64,000 bases of DNA from the NCBI GenBank assembly GCA_043497085.1, contig JBIEKI010000003.1. One strand, 5' to 3'. A model generated the notes under the pieces. It was given only the letters and a program-made list of their open reading frames with translations, ran no database searches and had not been told where the DNA came from. Origin of the DNA: Thalassobacillus sp043497085 (GTDB lineage Bacteria > Bacillota > Bacilli > Bacillales > Halobacillaceae). How positions within the stretch are numbered: position 1 is the first letter of the stretch; every line of letters starts with the position of its first letter. This document shows positions 16,428-25,073 of the stretch, piece after piece. The position numbers and the translations under genes are program-made.

Positions 16428-18215
16428 TCATCCCGCAGGAGTATCAATATGAGATGATGTATCAATCTGATACTTCTTGATTTTCCTGAATAGCGTAGCT
16501 CGTCCGATATTCAACAATTCACTAGCTTTATCCATCGGCAAATCATTCTTTTTCACGTAAATTAAAGCTTTCTCGATTGTTTCTTTCTCTATTTTTTCAA
16601 GTGAAAAGGAAGGGAGTTCTGAAGCTTGTTCCTGTTGTTTCACTTCCAATTTCCGTGAAATGATCGGCTTTGCTTCCTCTAAGGTGACCCAGCCATCCTG
16701 AATAAAGTTGAACAAATACTCAATGAAGTTCTTCAGCTCCCTGACATTCCCTTTCCAGGAATGATGCAGCATCAATTCCTTCACTTCTTTGCCAAAACCA
16801 AGCACATTAGCGTTGAATTCTTCATTGAATTGTTTAATAAAATAATCACTCAACGCAAGGATGTCTTCCTTCCGGCTTCGAAGGGCAGGAATCATCATTG
16901 GAATCACATTTAAACGGAAATATAAATCCTCACGGAATAATCCTTTTTCGACCATCGACTGCAAGTTACGATTGGTTGCGGCAATCACTCTGACATCGAT
17001 ATGCTTCGTTTTTGTGCCGCCAAGCCGCTCCACTTCCATCTGCTGCACAACTCGCAATAGTTTCACCTGTAACTGGGCCGGCATTTCACCAATTTCATCT
17101 AAGAAGATTGTTCCGTTATTGGCCAACTCGAACTTACCAGGCTTTCCCGTTTGATTGGCTCCTGTAAATGCCCCTTTTTCATAACCGAATAACTCACTTT
17201 CCAATAAATGATCCGGAATGGCACCACAATTGACAGTAATGAATGGGTGATCCTTACGAGGACTGGCCCGGTGGATCGCTTTGGCAAACTCTTCTTTCCC
17301 TGTACCGCTTTCGCCGAGGATTAAAATACTGGAGTGAGATTGCGAGGCTTTAAAAGCATAATCCTTCACTTCCTTTATTTGAGGACTGATCCCGATGATA
17401 TGATCGAACGCTTTCTTTTTCGTTTCAGCAGCCTGATCAGCAAGATTTTGAATCTCTTCGACAGCCTGGATAATCAATAAGTATTCTGTGGATTTCGGTG
17501 ATGTGATCAGTTTTTGCAACGTAACAAACAGCGGCTGTTCCCGTTCATCTATAGTCAGATTGATAGTCTGTCGTTTATCCGGTGTGTCATAATCAATCTC
17601 TTTTAACAGTTTACAGACACCTTCTTTATCTGAATCATCATTAATACCAAGCAGCATTTTAGCCTTCACATTCATTTCAGCTAATTTCCCCTGCTCATCC
17701 ATGATGATGATTCCCTGCTCAACCAAATTCATCATCTTCGTCATTTTCAGCGAGTTGTTGGTGAGTTCCTCGAGCATCTCATGTTCATGCAGTTTACTAG
17801 CTAATAGATTTGCCATCTTTTCAAGGAAACGCAGAATATCGTCCGTGTTGTCAAATAAACGGAGACGCTGATCCTCATTGAAGGCAAGCAGTCCTATAAC
17901 GCCAATTGGTTCCCCTTTATACGTGATAGGAGAACAGATCTCCCCAGTCTCCGAACAATTTTGATAGAATAAGCACCGTTCACACACCGACTCGAAGCCA
18001 GGATTTTCGATGATAACAGGACGGCCAGTACGAACGGCAGACTGATAGACCAGGTCCCCTTCCATCTGCTGAAGCACACCGCTTTCCTGCTCCCCCGTTC
18101 CTGCTACACGAATGAAATCATGGTTGGCGATTTCTACTTCTATTTTAAGCACGGAAGCAATCGCATCTGCTATATTCTGCACTGTCGGCTGGATATCCAT
18201 CAAGTCCATCTTCAT
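16428..18215 (-). CDS. Sigma-54-dependent enhancer-binding regulator (GAF/PAS-AAA+-Fis)
   Basis: 595-aa activator. The N-terminal sensor (about 1-130, GAF-like) contains four cysteines at 78, 81, 87 and 94; a PAS-like domain lies near 155-255; the AAA+ domain (about 270-510) has GESGTGKE, the sigma-54 contact loop GAFTGA and the arginine-finger region; a Fis-type helix-turn-helix ends the protein (ASELLNIGRATLFRKI). Next to a perfect sigma-54 promoter, so it very likely activates the ridA-dpaL operon. The cysteines could bind a metal or Fe-S cluster, which is inference. Confidence 0.9.
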   Translation of the reverse strand: MKMDLMDIQPTVQNIADAIASVLKIEVEIANHDFIRVAGTGEQESGVLQQMEGDLVYQSAVRTGRPVIIENPGFESVCERCLFYQNCSETGEICSPITYKGEPIGVIGLLAFNEDQRLRLFDNTDDILRFLEKMANLLASKLHEHEMLEELTNNSLKMTKMMNLVEQGIIIMDEQGKLAEMNVKAKMLLGINDDSDKEGVCKLLKEIDYDTPDKRQTINLTIDEREQPLFVTLQKLITSPKSTEYLLIIQAVEEIQNLADQAAETKKKAFDHIIGISPQIKEVKDYAFKASQSHSSILILGESGTGKEEFAKAIHRASPRKDHPFITVNCGAIPDHLLESELFGYEKGAFTGANQTGKPGKFELANNGTIFLDEIGEMPAQLQVKLLRVVQQMEVERLGGTKTKHIDVRVIAATNRNLQSMVEKGLFREDLYFRLNVIPMMIPALRSRKEDILALSDYFIKQFNEEFNANVLGFGKEVKELMLHHSWKGNVRELKNFIEYLFNFIQDGWVTLEEAKPIISRKLEVKQQEQASELPSFSLEKIEKETIEKALIYVKKNDLPMDKASELLNIGRATLFRKIKKYQIDTSSHIDTPAG

Positions 18216-18531
18216 CCCTCCCTAGTTGTGTAACAGTATAACACGATAAAGTTTAGAATTTTCTAATATCTTGTTAGGAAATCTTACAAAGAAATTAACG
18301 AATCTCTTATACTTATAACAAGAAAGGGGGGGGAGCAAATCATTTTTCGGCGACTTTAATAATGCATTAGTAACTAAAGAGCTTTTTCATCTGCAATATT
18401 ATACATACAAAAAAGATGATCCCTTCCAATATAGAGATCATCTTTTTAGATAGCCTGACTTCCAAAATGTCAGCAGCAGGAGATACACTTTTTCCAGGCT
18501 CTACTTTACAAGTACTATTTTCTATAGGAAT
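18216..18531. other. Intergenic region without a gene
   Basis: About 315 bases between two minus-strand genes. The right half (from about 18300) is AT-rich and includes a run of eight G near 18326; no ORF or RNA gene is seen. It holds the terminator at 18410-18447 and presumably the promoter of the sigma-54 activator. Confidence 0.6.
18410..18447 (-). terminator. Terminator of the larA-like/tct/SDR operon
   Basis: Twelve-base perfect stem AAAAAGATGATC/GATCATCTTTTT with a 14-base loop; a T-run exits on the minus strand. It closes the operon ending with the SDR gene. Confidence 0.9.
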
Positions 18532-19317
18532 TTAAATCGACTTAACCATCCCTCCGTCGACAACAAATGAACTCCCCGTCATATATGTACTGGCATCAGA
18601 AACAAGGAAAGTAACGACTTTTGCAAATTCTTCCGGCTTACCATAACGTCCTAAAGGAATATTCTTTTTAGAAGCTTCCTCGATATCTTCCTTAGCGACC
18701 CCTTGTTTCTCAGCTTTCATCTGATCCAGGTGAGCCACCCGGTCGGTAGCAATTCTACCCGGCGCAACAGTATTGACAAGGATATTGTATGGAGCCAGCT
18801 CCTCAGCCAAACTTTTAGCTAATCCAACGATTCCTAAACGGAAGGTATTGGATAATATTAATCCTGGTATTGTTTGTTTGATAGAAGATGAAGCAATATT
18901 AATAATACTGCCTCCTTCTTCTTTCAAGTCAGGAAGAACTTGCCGTATGATCCGGATATAACTTAATAGATTTAATTCAAACGCTCTTTGCCAATCTTCA
19001 TCACTGAATTTCTCAAATGTACCCCCTGGCGGTCCTCCCGCATTGTTTATGAGGATATTTATTTTGCCGAAAACTTCCCTGGTTGTAGCTATAAGGTTTT
19101 TGATATCTTCCTCACTTGTAATATCAGCAGGAAAGTAGGAAACATTCCCTTTCCCTAATTGTTTAAGCTCTTCATAAACAGTCTGCAATTTTTCTTCGTT
19201 TCTGCTGGTGAGCATTACATTGGCACCTTCAGTGACCAGTTGTTCAGCTATTGCTTTTCCTAATCCCTGGCTTGACGCCACTACTAATGCGACTTTTCCA
19301 TTCAGATTCAAATCCAT
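18532..19317 (-). CDS. SDR family oxidoreductase with atypical active site
   Basis: 261-aa short-chain dehydrogenase fold: cofactor loop ASSQGLGK near residue 14, NNAG at 91-94, C-terminal GSSFVVDGG. The usual Tyr-x-x-x-Lys pair is not present; the matching stretch (about 155-159) reads LSNTF. Such Tyr/Lys-less SDRs form a known FabG-like subgroup, so it may not be a normal ketoreductase. Last gene of the operon, 30 bases after the D-2-hydroxyacid dehydrogenase. Confidence 0.85.
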   Translation of the reverse strand: MDLNLNGKVALVVASSQGLGKAIAEQLVTEGANVMLTSRNEEKLQTVYEELKQLGKGNVSYFPADITSEEDIKNLIATTREVFGKINILINNAGGPPGGTFEKFSDEDWQRAFELNLLSYIRIIRQVLPDLKEEGGSIINIASSSIKQTIPGLILSNTFRLGIVGLAKSLAEELAPYNILVNTVAPGRIATDRVAHLDQMKAEKQGVAKEDIEEASKKNIPLGRYGKPEEFAKVVTFLVSDASTYMTGSSFVVDGGMVKSI

Positions 19318-19347
19318 TTAAAGCTCCCCTTTTGAACAATTATATTT

Positions 19348-20349
19348 CTATTCTGTAGAAACTTTGCTTTCCCTAGGCTGTTTTACATTATTAACAACGA
19401 ATTCAGGTGTTTGGCCTTCCTCTACTCGCTCAATATTTTGAAAGGCCGTTTTCAAGACCCTATTTAAAGTGTCTCTCGTCCCTGCTCCAATGTGAGGAGT
19501 AGCAATGACATTTTCAAGGTTAAACAGCGGGTTATTAACTTGTGGCGGCTCTTGCTCCCAGACATCTATACCTGCACCGGCAATTTTCCTTTCCTTTAGT
19601 GCTTGATATAGAGCGTCTTCTTGTACAATTCCTCCACGTGCAACATTCACTAAAATAGCATGCTGCTTCATCAGCTCCAGCTCCTGTTTCCCAATAAGTC
19701 CCTTCGTTTCAGGTAATAGTGGGATATGAAGACTGATGATATCTGATTGGATCAACACTTCTTCTAATGATAAAAATTTTGCACCCAGCGCTTTCTCGTG
19801 TTCTGGTGCTGCTTGAAATGCATCATAGTAAATAATGTTCGCTCCAAATGCATGTGACCTTTTCGCTGTTTGACGACCAATGTTACCAAATCCGATTAAG
19901 CCATGCGTTTTACCTTCCAACTCAAATGAGGTTGGTCGATGCTCCCACATTTCCCATTCACCAGATTTAGTTGTTCTGTTCATTAATGGTAATTTTCGAT
20001 ATAAAGCTAATATCATTAAAATTGTCAGTTCAGCTACACCTGTTGCATTTGCACCTGGTGTATTGGAAACAGGGAATCCATACGTATCGGCAGAGGAAAG
20101 GTCAATATGATCTACACCTATCCCTGTCTTTTGAAGAAATTTCGCATTAGTGGCTTTTGAAAAAATCTCGTCTCCTGTTTTGTGAGTAGCTACTAATAAA
20201 TAATCGACCTCTGGAAGAATTCTTTCACGTTCGTTATCACCCATCTCATGCCAGAAATATAAATCAAATCCTGCCGGTTTATGGCCTAATAAGATAGCTT
20301 TAAATTCTTCCGTCGTTTTATCAAAATAAAGAATTTTTTTATTCCCCAT
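19348..20349 (-). CDS. D-2-hydroxyacid dehydrogenase family protein
   Basis: 333-aa NAD(P)-dependent dehydrogenase of the SerA/glyoxylate reductase group. Rossmann motif GFGNIGRQ is near 155; catalytic Arg in NVARGGIVQE, Glu in WEQEPP and His in TPHIGAGT are all present. Start at ATG 20349 behind a GGAGGAAAT site. It interconverts a 2-hydroxy and 2-oxo acid, possibly the substrate imported by the adjoining Tct system. Related to the SlcC type in sulfolactate loci; specificity not readable. Confidence 0.88.
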   Translation of the reverse strand: MGNKKILYFDKTTEEFKAILLGHKPAGFDLYFWHEMGDNERERILPEVDYLLVATHKTGDEIFSKATNAKFLQKTGIGVDHIDLSSADTYGFPVSNTPGANATGVAELTILMILALYRKLPLMNRTTKSGEWEMWEHRPTSFELEGKTHGLIGFGNIGRQTAKRSHAFGANIIYYDAFQAAPEHEKALGAKFLSLEEVLIQSDIISLHIPLLPETKGLIGKQELELMKQHAILVNVARGGIVQEDALYQALKERKIAGAGIDVWEQEPPQVNNPLFNLENVIATPHIGAGTRDTLNRVLKTAFQNIERVEEGQTPEFVVNNVKQPRESKVSTE

Positions 20350-20365
20350 GATTTCCTCCTATTTA

Positions 20366-21907
20366 TTAACTGATTTTTGTTTCCTGAGTATCTTTCAAAT
20401 TGGTCGCATTCCTTTTTTCCCACCATTTCATAACCAGTGGTGAAAATAGAGAAATTACAGTAAGTGCAATCAGTACCACAGAAATAGGCCGTGTAAAGTA
20501 ATAAGTTAGCAAGTCCGTTTTAGCCATTAACATAGACTGTCTCAGCCCGTTTTCGGCAATTGGTCCTAGAATCATCCCAAGGATAACTGGAGCCGGATGG
20601 AATCCGGTTTTTCTCATAAAATATCCGATTACACCAAAGACCACCATCACCCATACATCAAAGATATTATTATTGATGGCATAAGAACCCACTACACAAA
20701 GGCCAATGATAATAGGGGCAAGTAACTTTTCAGATACGCCGGATATCTTTACAAAGAACCTTGCGCCCAATAACCCGATAACACCAAGCAATAAGCTGGC
20801 AATAATAAAACCAAATATGACAGAGTAAGTGATGTTAGCATGGGTGGTGAATAGTTCATGTCCGGGAACAAGCCCCTGGATCATCAAGCCGCCCAAAAGA
20901 ACAGCAGTAGTGGAACTTCCAGGTATCCCAAGAGTTAACAAAGGAATCAACGCACCACCGGTAACCGCGTTATTAGCAGACTCCGGTGCAGCAACCCCTT
21001 CAATATAGCCTGTTCCGAATTTTTCCTTGTTTTTTGAAAAGCGCTTTGCTTCATTGTATCCAACCCAGGACCCAATATCACCGCCTGCTCCAGGAAGCAT
21101 CCCTACGAATGTCCCTATCCCGGAAGATCGCAAAATAGAGACCCATACTGTTTTAAATTCCTTCTTAGTCGGGATAACCTTACCTGACATAGCATCGGAT
21201 GAAATTTTTTTCTGCTTCTTTCCCCGGTTTTCCGCTTGGATCATCACCTGGGATAAAGAGAACAGCCCGATCATGGCTGGTACAAGTGCAATGCCTGATT
21301 CTAGTGACATACTTCCAAAGGTAAACCTTGGATAACCAGTCAAAATATCAACACCGATAGCACCAATTAATAAACCAATTACCCCAGCCGCTAATCCCTT
21401 TACCATGGACTTTGCCGCAAGACTGCCGATAATTGTCAGTCCAAAAACAGCAATAAGAAAATATTCAGGCGCACTGAAAGCTAATGATATCTTAGATAGT
21501 GGAGGTGCAAGGAATAATAAAGCCAATGCACTGACTGTTCCTCCGATCATGGAAGATATAGTAGCCATTCCGATCGCCTTGGCCCCCTGCCCTTTCAGGG
21601 TCATTTGATAACCATCCAGACTACTGGCCGCTGAAGCCGGGGTACCTGGGGTGTGAATCAAAATAGCAGAAATGGATCCCCCGTATAATGCAGAAGTATA
21701 AATAGCTGTTAACATGGTTAGACCCGCAACTGGTTCCATTCCAAAAGTAACAGGAACCAGCAAAGCTACAGCCATTGTGGCACTTAGTCCTGGCAGTGCT
21801 CCGATTATAATACCTCCGAAAACTCCCAGGAACAACGCAAGTATGGTTTGGAAAGATAATAGGTTTTGAACAACTTGTCCTAAAATTTCAGCGTTCAAAT
21901 TCAGCAC
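20366..21907 (-). CDS. tctA: Tripartite tricarboxylate transporter large permease
   Basis: 513-aa TctA-family membrane protein with about 12 hydrophobic segments and the family signatures GALPGLSATM near 38 and a second copy, GMLPGAGGDIGSWVGYNEAK, near 270. Forms the channel subunit with TctB, three bases upstream, and the lipoprotein TctC. Transports a carboxylate by a sodium or proton gradient. Confidence 0.95.
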   Translation of the reverse strand: MLNLNAEILGQVVQNLLSFQTILALFLGVFGGIIIGALPGLSATMAVALLVPVTFGMEPVAGLTMLTAIYTSALYGGSISAILIHTPGTPASAASSLDGYQMTLKGQGAKAIGMATISSMIGGTVSALALLFLAPPLSKISLAFSAPEYFLIAVFGLTIIGSLAAKSMVKGLAAGVIGLLIGAIGVDILTGYPRFTFGSMSLESGIALVPAMIGLFSLSQVMIQAENRGKKQKKISSDAMSGKVIPTKKEFKTVWVSILRSSGIGTFVGMLPGAGGDIGSWVGYNEAKRFSKNKEKFGTGYIEGVAAPESANNAVTGGALIPLLTLGIPGSSTTAVLLGGLMIQGLVPGHELFTTHANITYSVIFGFIIASLLLGVIGLLGARFFVKISGVSEKLLAPIIIGLCVVGSYAINNNIFDVWVMVVFGVIGYFMRKTGFHPAPVILGMILGPIAENGLRQSMLMAKTDLLTYYFTRPISVVLIALTVISLFSPLVMKWWEKRNATNLKDTQETKIS

Positions 21908-21910
21908 CTC

Positions 21911-22384
21911 CTATTCAAAGAAAATTCCAGCTGGCAGTTGTACGTTCAGTTGCATGACGAAAACTAAATAAATAAATAAGTTTAAACCTACAATAGTGAA
22001 AGCATAAGCTTTCCAGCTTCTTACTTGCATATAACCAAGGTAGGAAGCCATAAAGAGAATGGTAGCAGGAAAAAAACCGATGAAAGATAACAGCCATACA
22101 TAAACGACTACTATCGCCAGTGTTATAAGTGGGGATTTAAGTAGTTTCATATTTAATGGGGCTTCATCCCCATCATATTTTAATTCTTCTCCCTCTCTTA
22201 ATAATTTCGTTTTCTTTATTCCTTTTAAAATAATAAAGATCCCAAAGAGCGTAAATAAAACCAATAAGCCTTGAGGGTACCTGGCAGCTTCTTCAATCAG
22301 TCCAAGCGTTTTGGTAAAAAGGAAGATAGACACACCAATAACGATTACTCCTACATATATATCCTGATGGAGTTTACTGCTCAT
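21911..22384 (-). CDS. tctB: Tripartite tricarboxylate transporter small permease
   Basis: 157-aa TctB with four hydrophobic segments and a hydrophilic loop around residues 55-75. Directly upstream of tctA. The gap to tctC holds a hairpin, consistent with making more TctC than permease. Confidence 0.93.
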   Translation of the reverse strand: MSSKLHQDIYVGVIVIGVSIFLFTKTLGLIEEAARYPQGLLVLFTLFGIFIILKGIKKTKLLREGEELKYDGDEAPLNMKLLKSPLITLAIVVVYVWLLSFIGFFPATILFMASYLGYMQVRSWKAYAFTIVGLNLFIYLVFVMQLNVQLPAGIFFE

Positions 22385-22407
22385 ATTTCCTTCCTCCTTC
22401 TATGTAG

Positions 22408-22431
22408 CAACCGGGCATTTCTGCCCGGTTG
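22408..22431 (-). other. Intercistronic hairpin between tctC and tctB
   Basis: Ten-base perfect stem CAACCGGGCA/TGCCCGGTTG with a TTTC loop and no following T-run. More likely an RNA stability or processing element that protects tctC mRNA than a full terminator. Confidence 0.7.
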
Positions 22432-22440
22432 ATGTTATGA

Positions 22441-23460
22441 TTACCAGCCCATAAGATCTGATAGAGCTTTTACTCCTTCTTCGTCTTCCTTCAACAGCTG
22501 GTCATATTCTTCTCCATCTAAATAGTCTACCTGTAATCCCATTTCACCCATTTTCTTTATTTGTTCCTCATTTTTAATTCCTTTTTCAAAAGCTGCACGC
22601 AGGATTTCAAGTTTTTCCTCATCAATTCCCGCTGGTGCTGCCAGTCCTCGAGCAGACCAGGAATATACATCTTCATATCCGCTTTCAGCTAAAGTTGGTA
22701 CATCCTCAAGGAATGGAGACTTTTCTTTACTCATGACAGCAACAATTTTAACCTCGCCATCCTTATGAAGGGATGCCAGTTCTCCTACGTTGGCAAATAA
22801 AACGTCTACATGGCCGCCAAGGACAGCTGCGCGACTATCGGCAGCCCCACTGTTATGGACAGCCTTAAACTTGGTACCGAATTTGTCATTCAACTTCAAA
22901 GATGCGTAATGATCATCACTACCAGCTCCAGTAGAAGTTGCAGTCAACTCATTTTCCTTGGCATACTCCATAAGCTCTTCAATAGTCGAAAAACGATCAT
23001 CATTTGGGCGAATAGCGATGGCACCTGGGTCTGTCACATGGTTGGCAATCGGAGTAAAACTATCAAGGCTTTGATCGCGATTGTATTTCGGGTCAAGATA
23101 TCCAGTCATCAAGTTAGGAGTATTGATATAACCGATGGTATATCCGTCTGGATCAGCATTAGCAAGCTCTGTCCAGCCAACCCATCCTCCTCCACCAGGT
23201 TTGTTGATAATATTCATATCAACGCCCAATTCTTCCTCAACATATGGAATCAGGATACGCGCCCCAGTGTCCGTACCTCCACCAGCCGAGTAAGAAACGA
23301 TGACATTGATCGGTTTATCGGGAAAACCTTCTGCACTTTCACTGTCTGATCCTCCATTTCCTCCTTTATCATCTGACGAAGTACCACTCGCGTCTCCGTT
23401 ACAAGCGGCCAATAACAAAATAAGTCCAAGCAACATAAATGCAGATAGTAATTTTTTCAA
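22441..23460 (-). CDS. tctC: Tripartite tricarboxylate transporter substrate-binding lipoprotein
   Basis: 339-aa binding protein with a lipoprotein signal: hydrophobic segment and lipobox LLAAC (Cys20), then a Gly/Ser/Asp-rich linker. The body starts PDKPINVIVSYSAGGGTD, typical of the Bug/TctC family. A close relative is encoded at 43977-44951. Preceded by a 127-base gap with a cre-like site. Confidence 0.93.
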   Translation of the reverse strand: MKKLLSAFMLLGLILLLAACNGDASGTSSDDKGGNGGSDSESAEGFPDKPINVIVSYSAGGGTDTGARILIPYVEEELGVDMNIINKPGGGGWVGWTELANADPDGYTIGYINTPNLMTGYLDPKYNRDQSLDSFTPIANHVTDPGAIAIRPNDDRFSTIEELMEYAKENELTATSTGAGSDDHYASLKLNDKFGTKFKAVHNSGAADSRAAVLGGHVDVLFANVGELASLHKDGEVKIVAVMSKEKSPFLEDVPTLAESGYEDVYSWSARGLAAPAGIDEEKLEILRAAFEKGIKNEEQIKKMGEMGLQVDYLDGEEYDQLLKEDEEGVKALSDLMGW

Positions 23461-23565
23461 AATATTCAGCTCCTTATTTTTGATTTTTAAAACGGTTTAC
23501 CAGCAGCCTTCTCATGCATTTTTTATGTATAACCCCCCCTTTAGTAAATTTGAAATTAACGCTGA

Positions 23566-23579
23566 TAAAAGCGCTTTCA
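23566..23579 (-). promoter_or_regulatory. cre-like site ahead of tctC
   Basis: Minus strand TGAAAGCGCTTTTA agrees with the CcpA consensus TGWAARCGYTWWCW at 13 of 14 positions. It lies 100 bases before tctC, inside the operon, suggesting catabolite control of the transporter part. It could also be an operator for another LacI-family protein such as the one at 35745-36779. Confidence 0.55.
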
Positions 23580-23587
23580 TTTAACGC

Positions 23588-24757
23588 CTATGGAAGACGA
23601 GTGACGCAAAATTGTTCATCATGCCCTAATATCTCTGCTTTTACATGTTTTCCAGAAGCGACTTCCAGGATTTCCTGGTAGATTTCTTCTCCTGCTTGCT
23701 CAATCGTTTTTTCTTGCTTCAAAACAGTTCCTGCGTTAATGTCGATGTTCTCTTTCATTTTGATATATGTTTTTGGATTCCCAGTAATTTTGATTACTGG
23801 TATTCCAGGAAAACCTGTAGGAGTACCACGTCCGGTCGGGAACAAAATAATCTGAGCTCCTGCTGCAACTTCGCCAGTTGATACTTCACCGTCATGTCCT
23901 GGTGAGTCTAATAAAAATAAACCTTTTTTATCTGGCTGATGACCATACTGAATCACCCCACTGAAAGGAGAGCTTCCAGACTTTTTCATACTTCCCAGGG
24001 ACTTTTCTACTACACTTGATAAACCTCCGTCATAGTTCCCTTTAGAAATAAGGTGGGTACGGTCTTTATTAGTCGAACCCTCTGTTTGCCTTCTGAGCTT
24101 TTCTTCAGTAAGACTGATCGTGCCTCTTATCAAACTGGCAACCTCATCATCCACTGCTCTTCTGGCTAATATGTCTTCTGTTCCTATTAATTCAGTAATT
24201 TCACTTAATATTGAGGAACCACCCTGGCTCACAAGTTTATCGGATGCATATCCCAATGCAGGGTTGGCTATAAGCCCTGAGGTCATATCCGAGCCCCCGC
24301 AGTTCAACCCAACCATTAATTCGCTGACTGGAAATTCCTCTCTCGTTTGCCTGGAAGCGATTTGCTGCATTTCCCGTGCTATCTTGCTCCCTGTTTGTAT
24401 AGCAGCTAAAGAATCACCCTCTTCTTGAATCACTACTGTTTCTAACATTTTCTCGGAAGGGGCAATCCCCTCTGCCAGTTCATAGGGCGAAAAACGTTCA
24501 CAACCTAATCCAACTACCACGACCCCCGCAAAATTCGGATTCTTGCCTATCGCAATTAAAGTCTTGGCTGTTACCTCGAGATCTTCACCTACTTGACTGC
24601 AGCCAACGGGATGTCTGAAATAAACACAGCCGGGTACTTGGTAAGCAATCCGTTCCGCTACCTTTGCGGCACAAAAAACGGATGGTATAACAGCAATCTG
24701 ATTTCGTATCCCTACTCGTCCATCTTTTCTGGCATAGCCCATAAAAGTGTCGGTCAA
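23588..24757 (-). CDS. UxaA family lyase, large subunit (altronate dehydratase C-domain or SuyB type)
   Basis: 389-aa protein with the family opening GYARKDGRVGIRN and Cys-containing blocks HPVGCSQVGED, VVGLGCERFSPYE and VGLNCGGSDMTSG that would carry an Fe-S cluster. Starts at TTG 24757 behind GAGAGGGGGATG, one base after the small-subunit stop. The split SAF/large arrangement occurs in (2R)-sulfolactate sulfo-lyase SuyAB as well as in two-part altronate/galactarate-type dehydratases. Which reaction it catalyses is open. Confidence 0.85.
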   Translation of the reverse strand: MTDTFMGYARKDGRVGIRNQIAVIPSVFCAAKVAERIAYQVPGCVYFRHPVGCSQVGEDLEVTAKTLIAIGKNPNFAGVVVVGLGCERFSPYELAEGIAPSEKMLETVVIQEEGDSLAAIQTGSKIAREMQQIASRQTREEFPVSELMVGLNCGGSDMTSGLIANPALGYASDKLVSQGGSSILSEITELIGTEDILARRAVDDEVASLIRGTISLTEEKLRRQTEGSTNKDRTHLISKGNYDGGLSSVVEKSLGSMKKSGSSPFSGVIQYGHQPDKKGLFLLDSPGHDGEVSTGEVAAGAQIILFPTGRGTPTGFPGIPVIKITGNPKTYIKMKENIDINAGTVLKQEKTIEQAGEEIYQEILEVASGKHVKAEILGHDEQFCVTRLP

Positions 24758-24758
24758 T

Positions 24759-25058
24759 CTACTTCATCCCCCTCTCACAATACATGTTGTGGGTATGTAT
24801 CCATCCCCCTGTATTGACTACTTCGCTCATCTTCCCGATTTCCTCTCCATACTTTAAGACGCTTTCGTCTTTTCCAATTGGGCAAAGCGCCAATTTATGA
24901 CCAAAACTTATGTCATCTAAAGCAGTAACCCATTGCTCTGATTCTCCCAGCCTAACCGAGCATTTTTCCCCTTTTTTCAAATCCGATAGAGCTACCGCAA
25001 CATTGTCATCAGGGTGTATGACCAGCGCCCCTTTTTTCGTTTGTGTAGCTGTTTCCAA
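24759..25058 (-). CDS. UxaA family lyase, small SAF-domain subunit (SuyA-like)
   Basis: 99-aa SAF domain, the N-terminal part of altronate/galactarate dehydratases and the SuyA subunit of sulfolactate sulfo-lyase. The family motif IHTHN is near residue 88. A separate gene, not a broken one: its partner follows after one base with its own ribosome site. Directly downstream of the LarA-like gene. Confidence 0.85.
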   Translation of the reverse strand: METATQTKKGALVIHPDDNVAVALSDLKKGEKCSVRLGESEQWVTALDDISFGHKLALCPIGKDESVLKYGEEIGKMSEVVNTGGWIHTHNMYCERGMK

Positions 25059-25073
25059 GAGCCTCCCTCCTTT

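Noticed and set aside
18310..18340. G-rich run near 18326 as a possible sigma-54 or structured element.
   Set aside because: No GG-N10-GC spacing and no stable pairing partner seen.
24757..25058. Possible frameshift splitting one UxaA protein into two genes.
   Set aside because: The second gene has its own ribosome site and TTG start, and separate SAF and large subunits are normal in this family.
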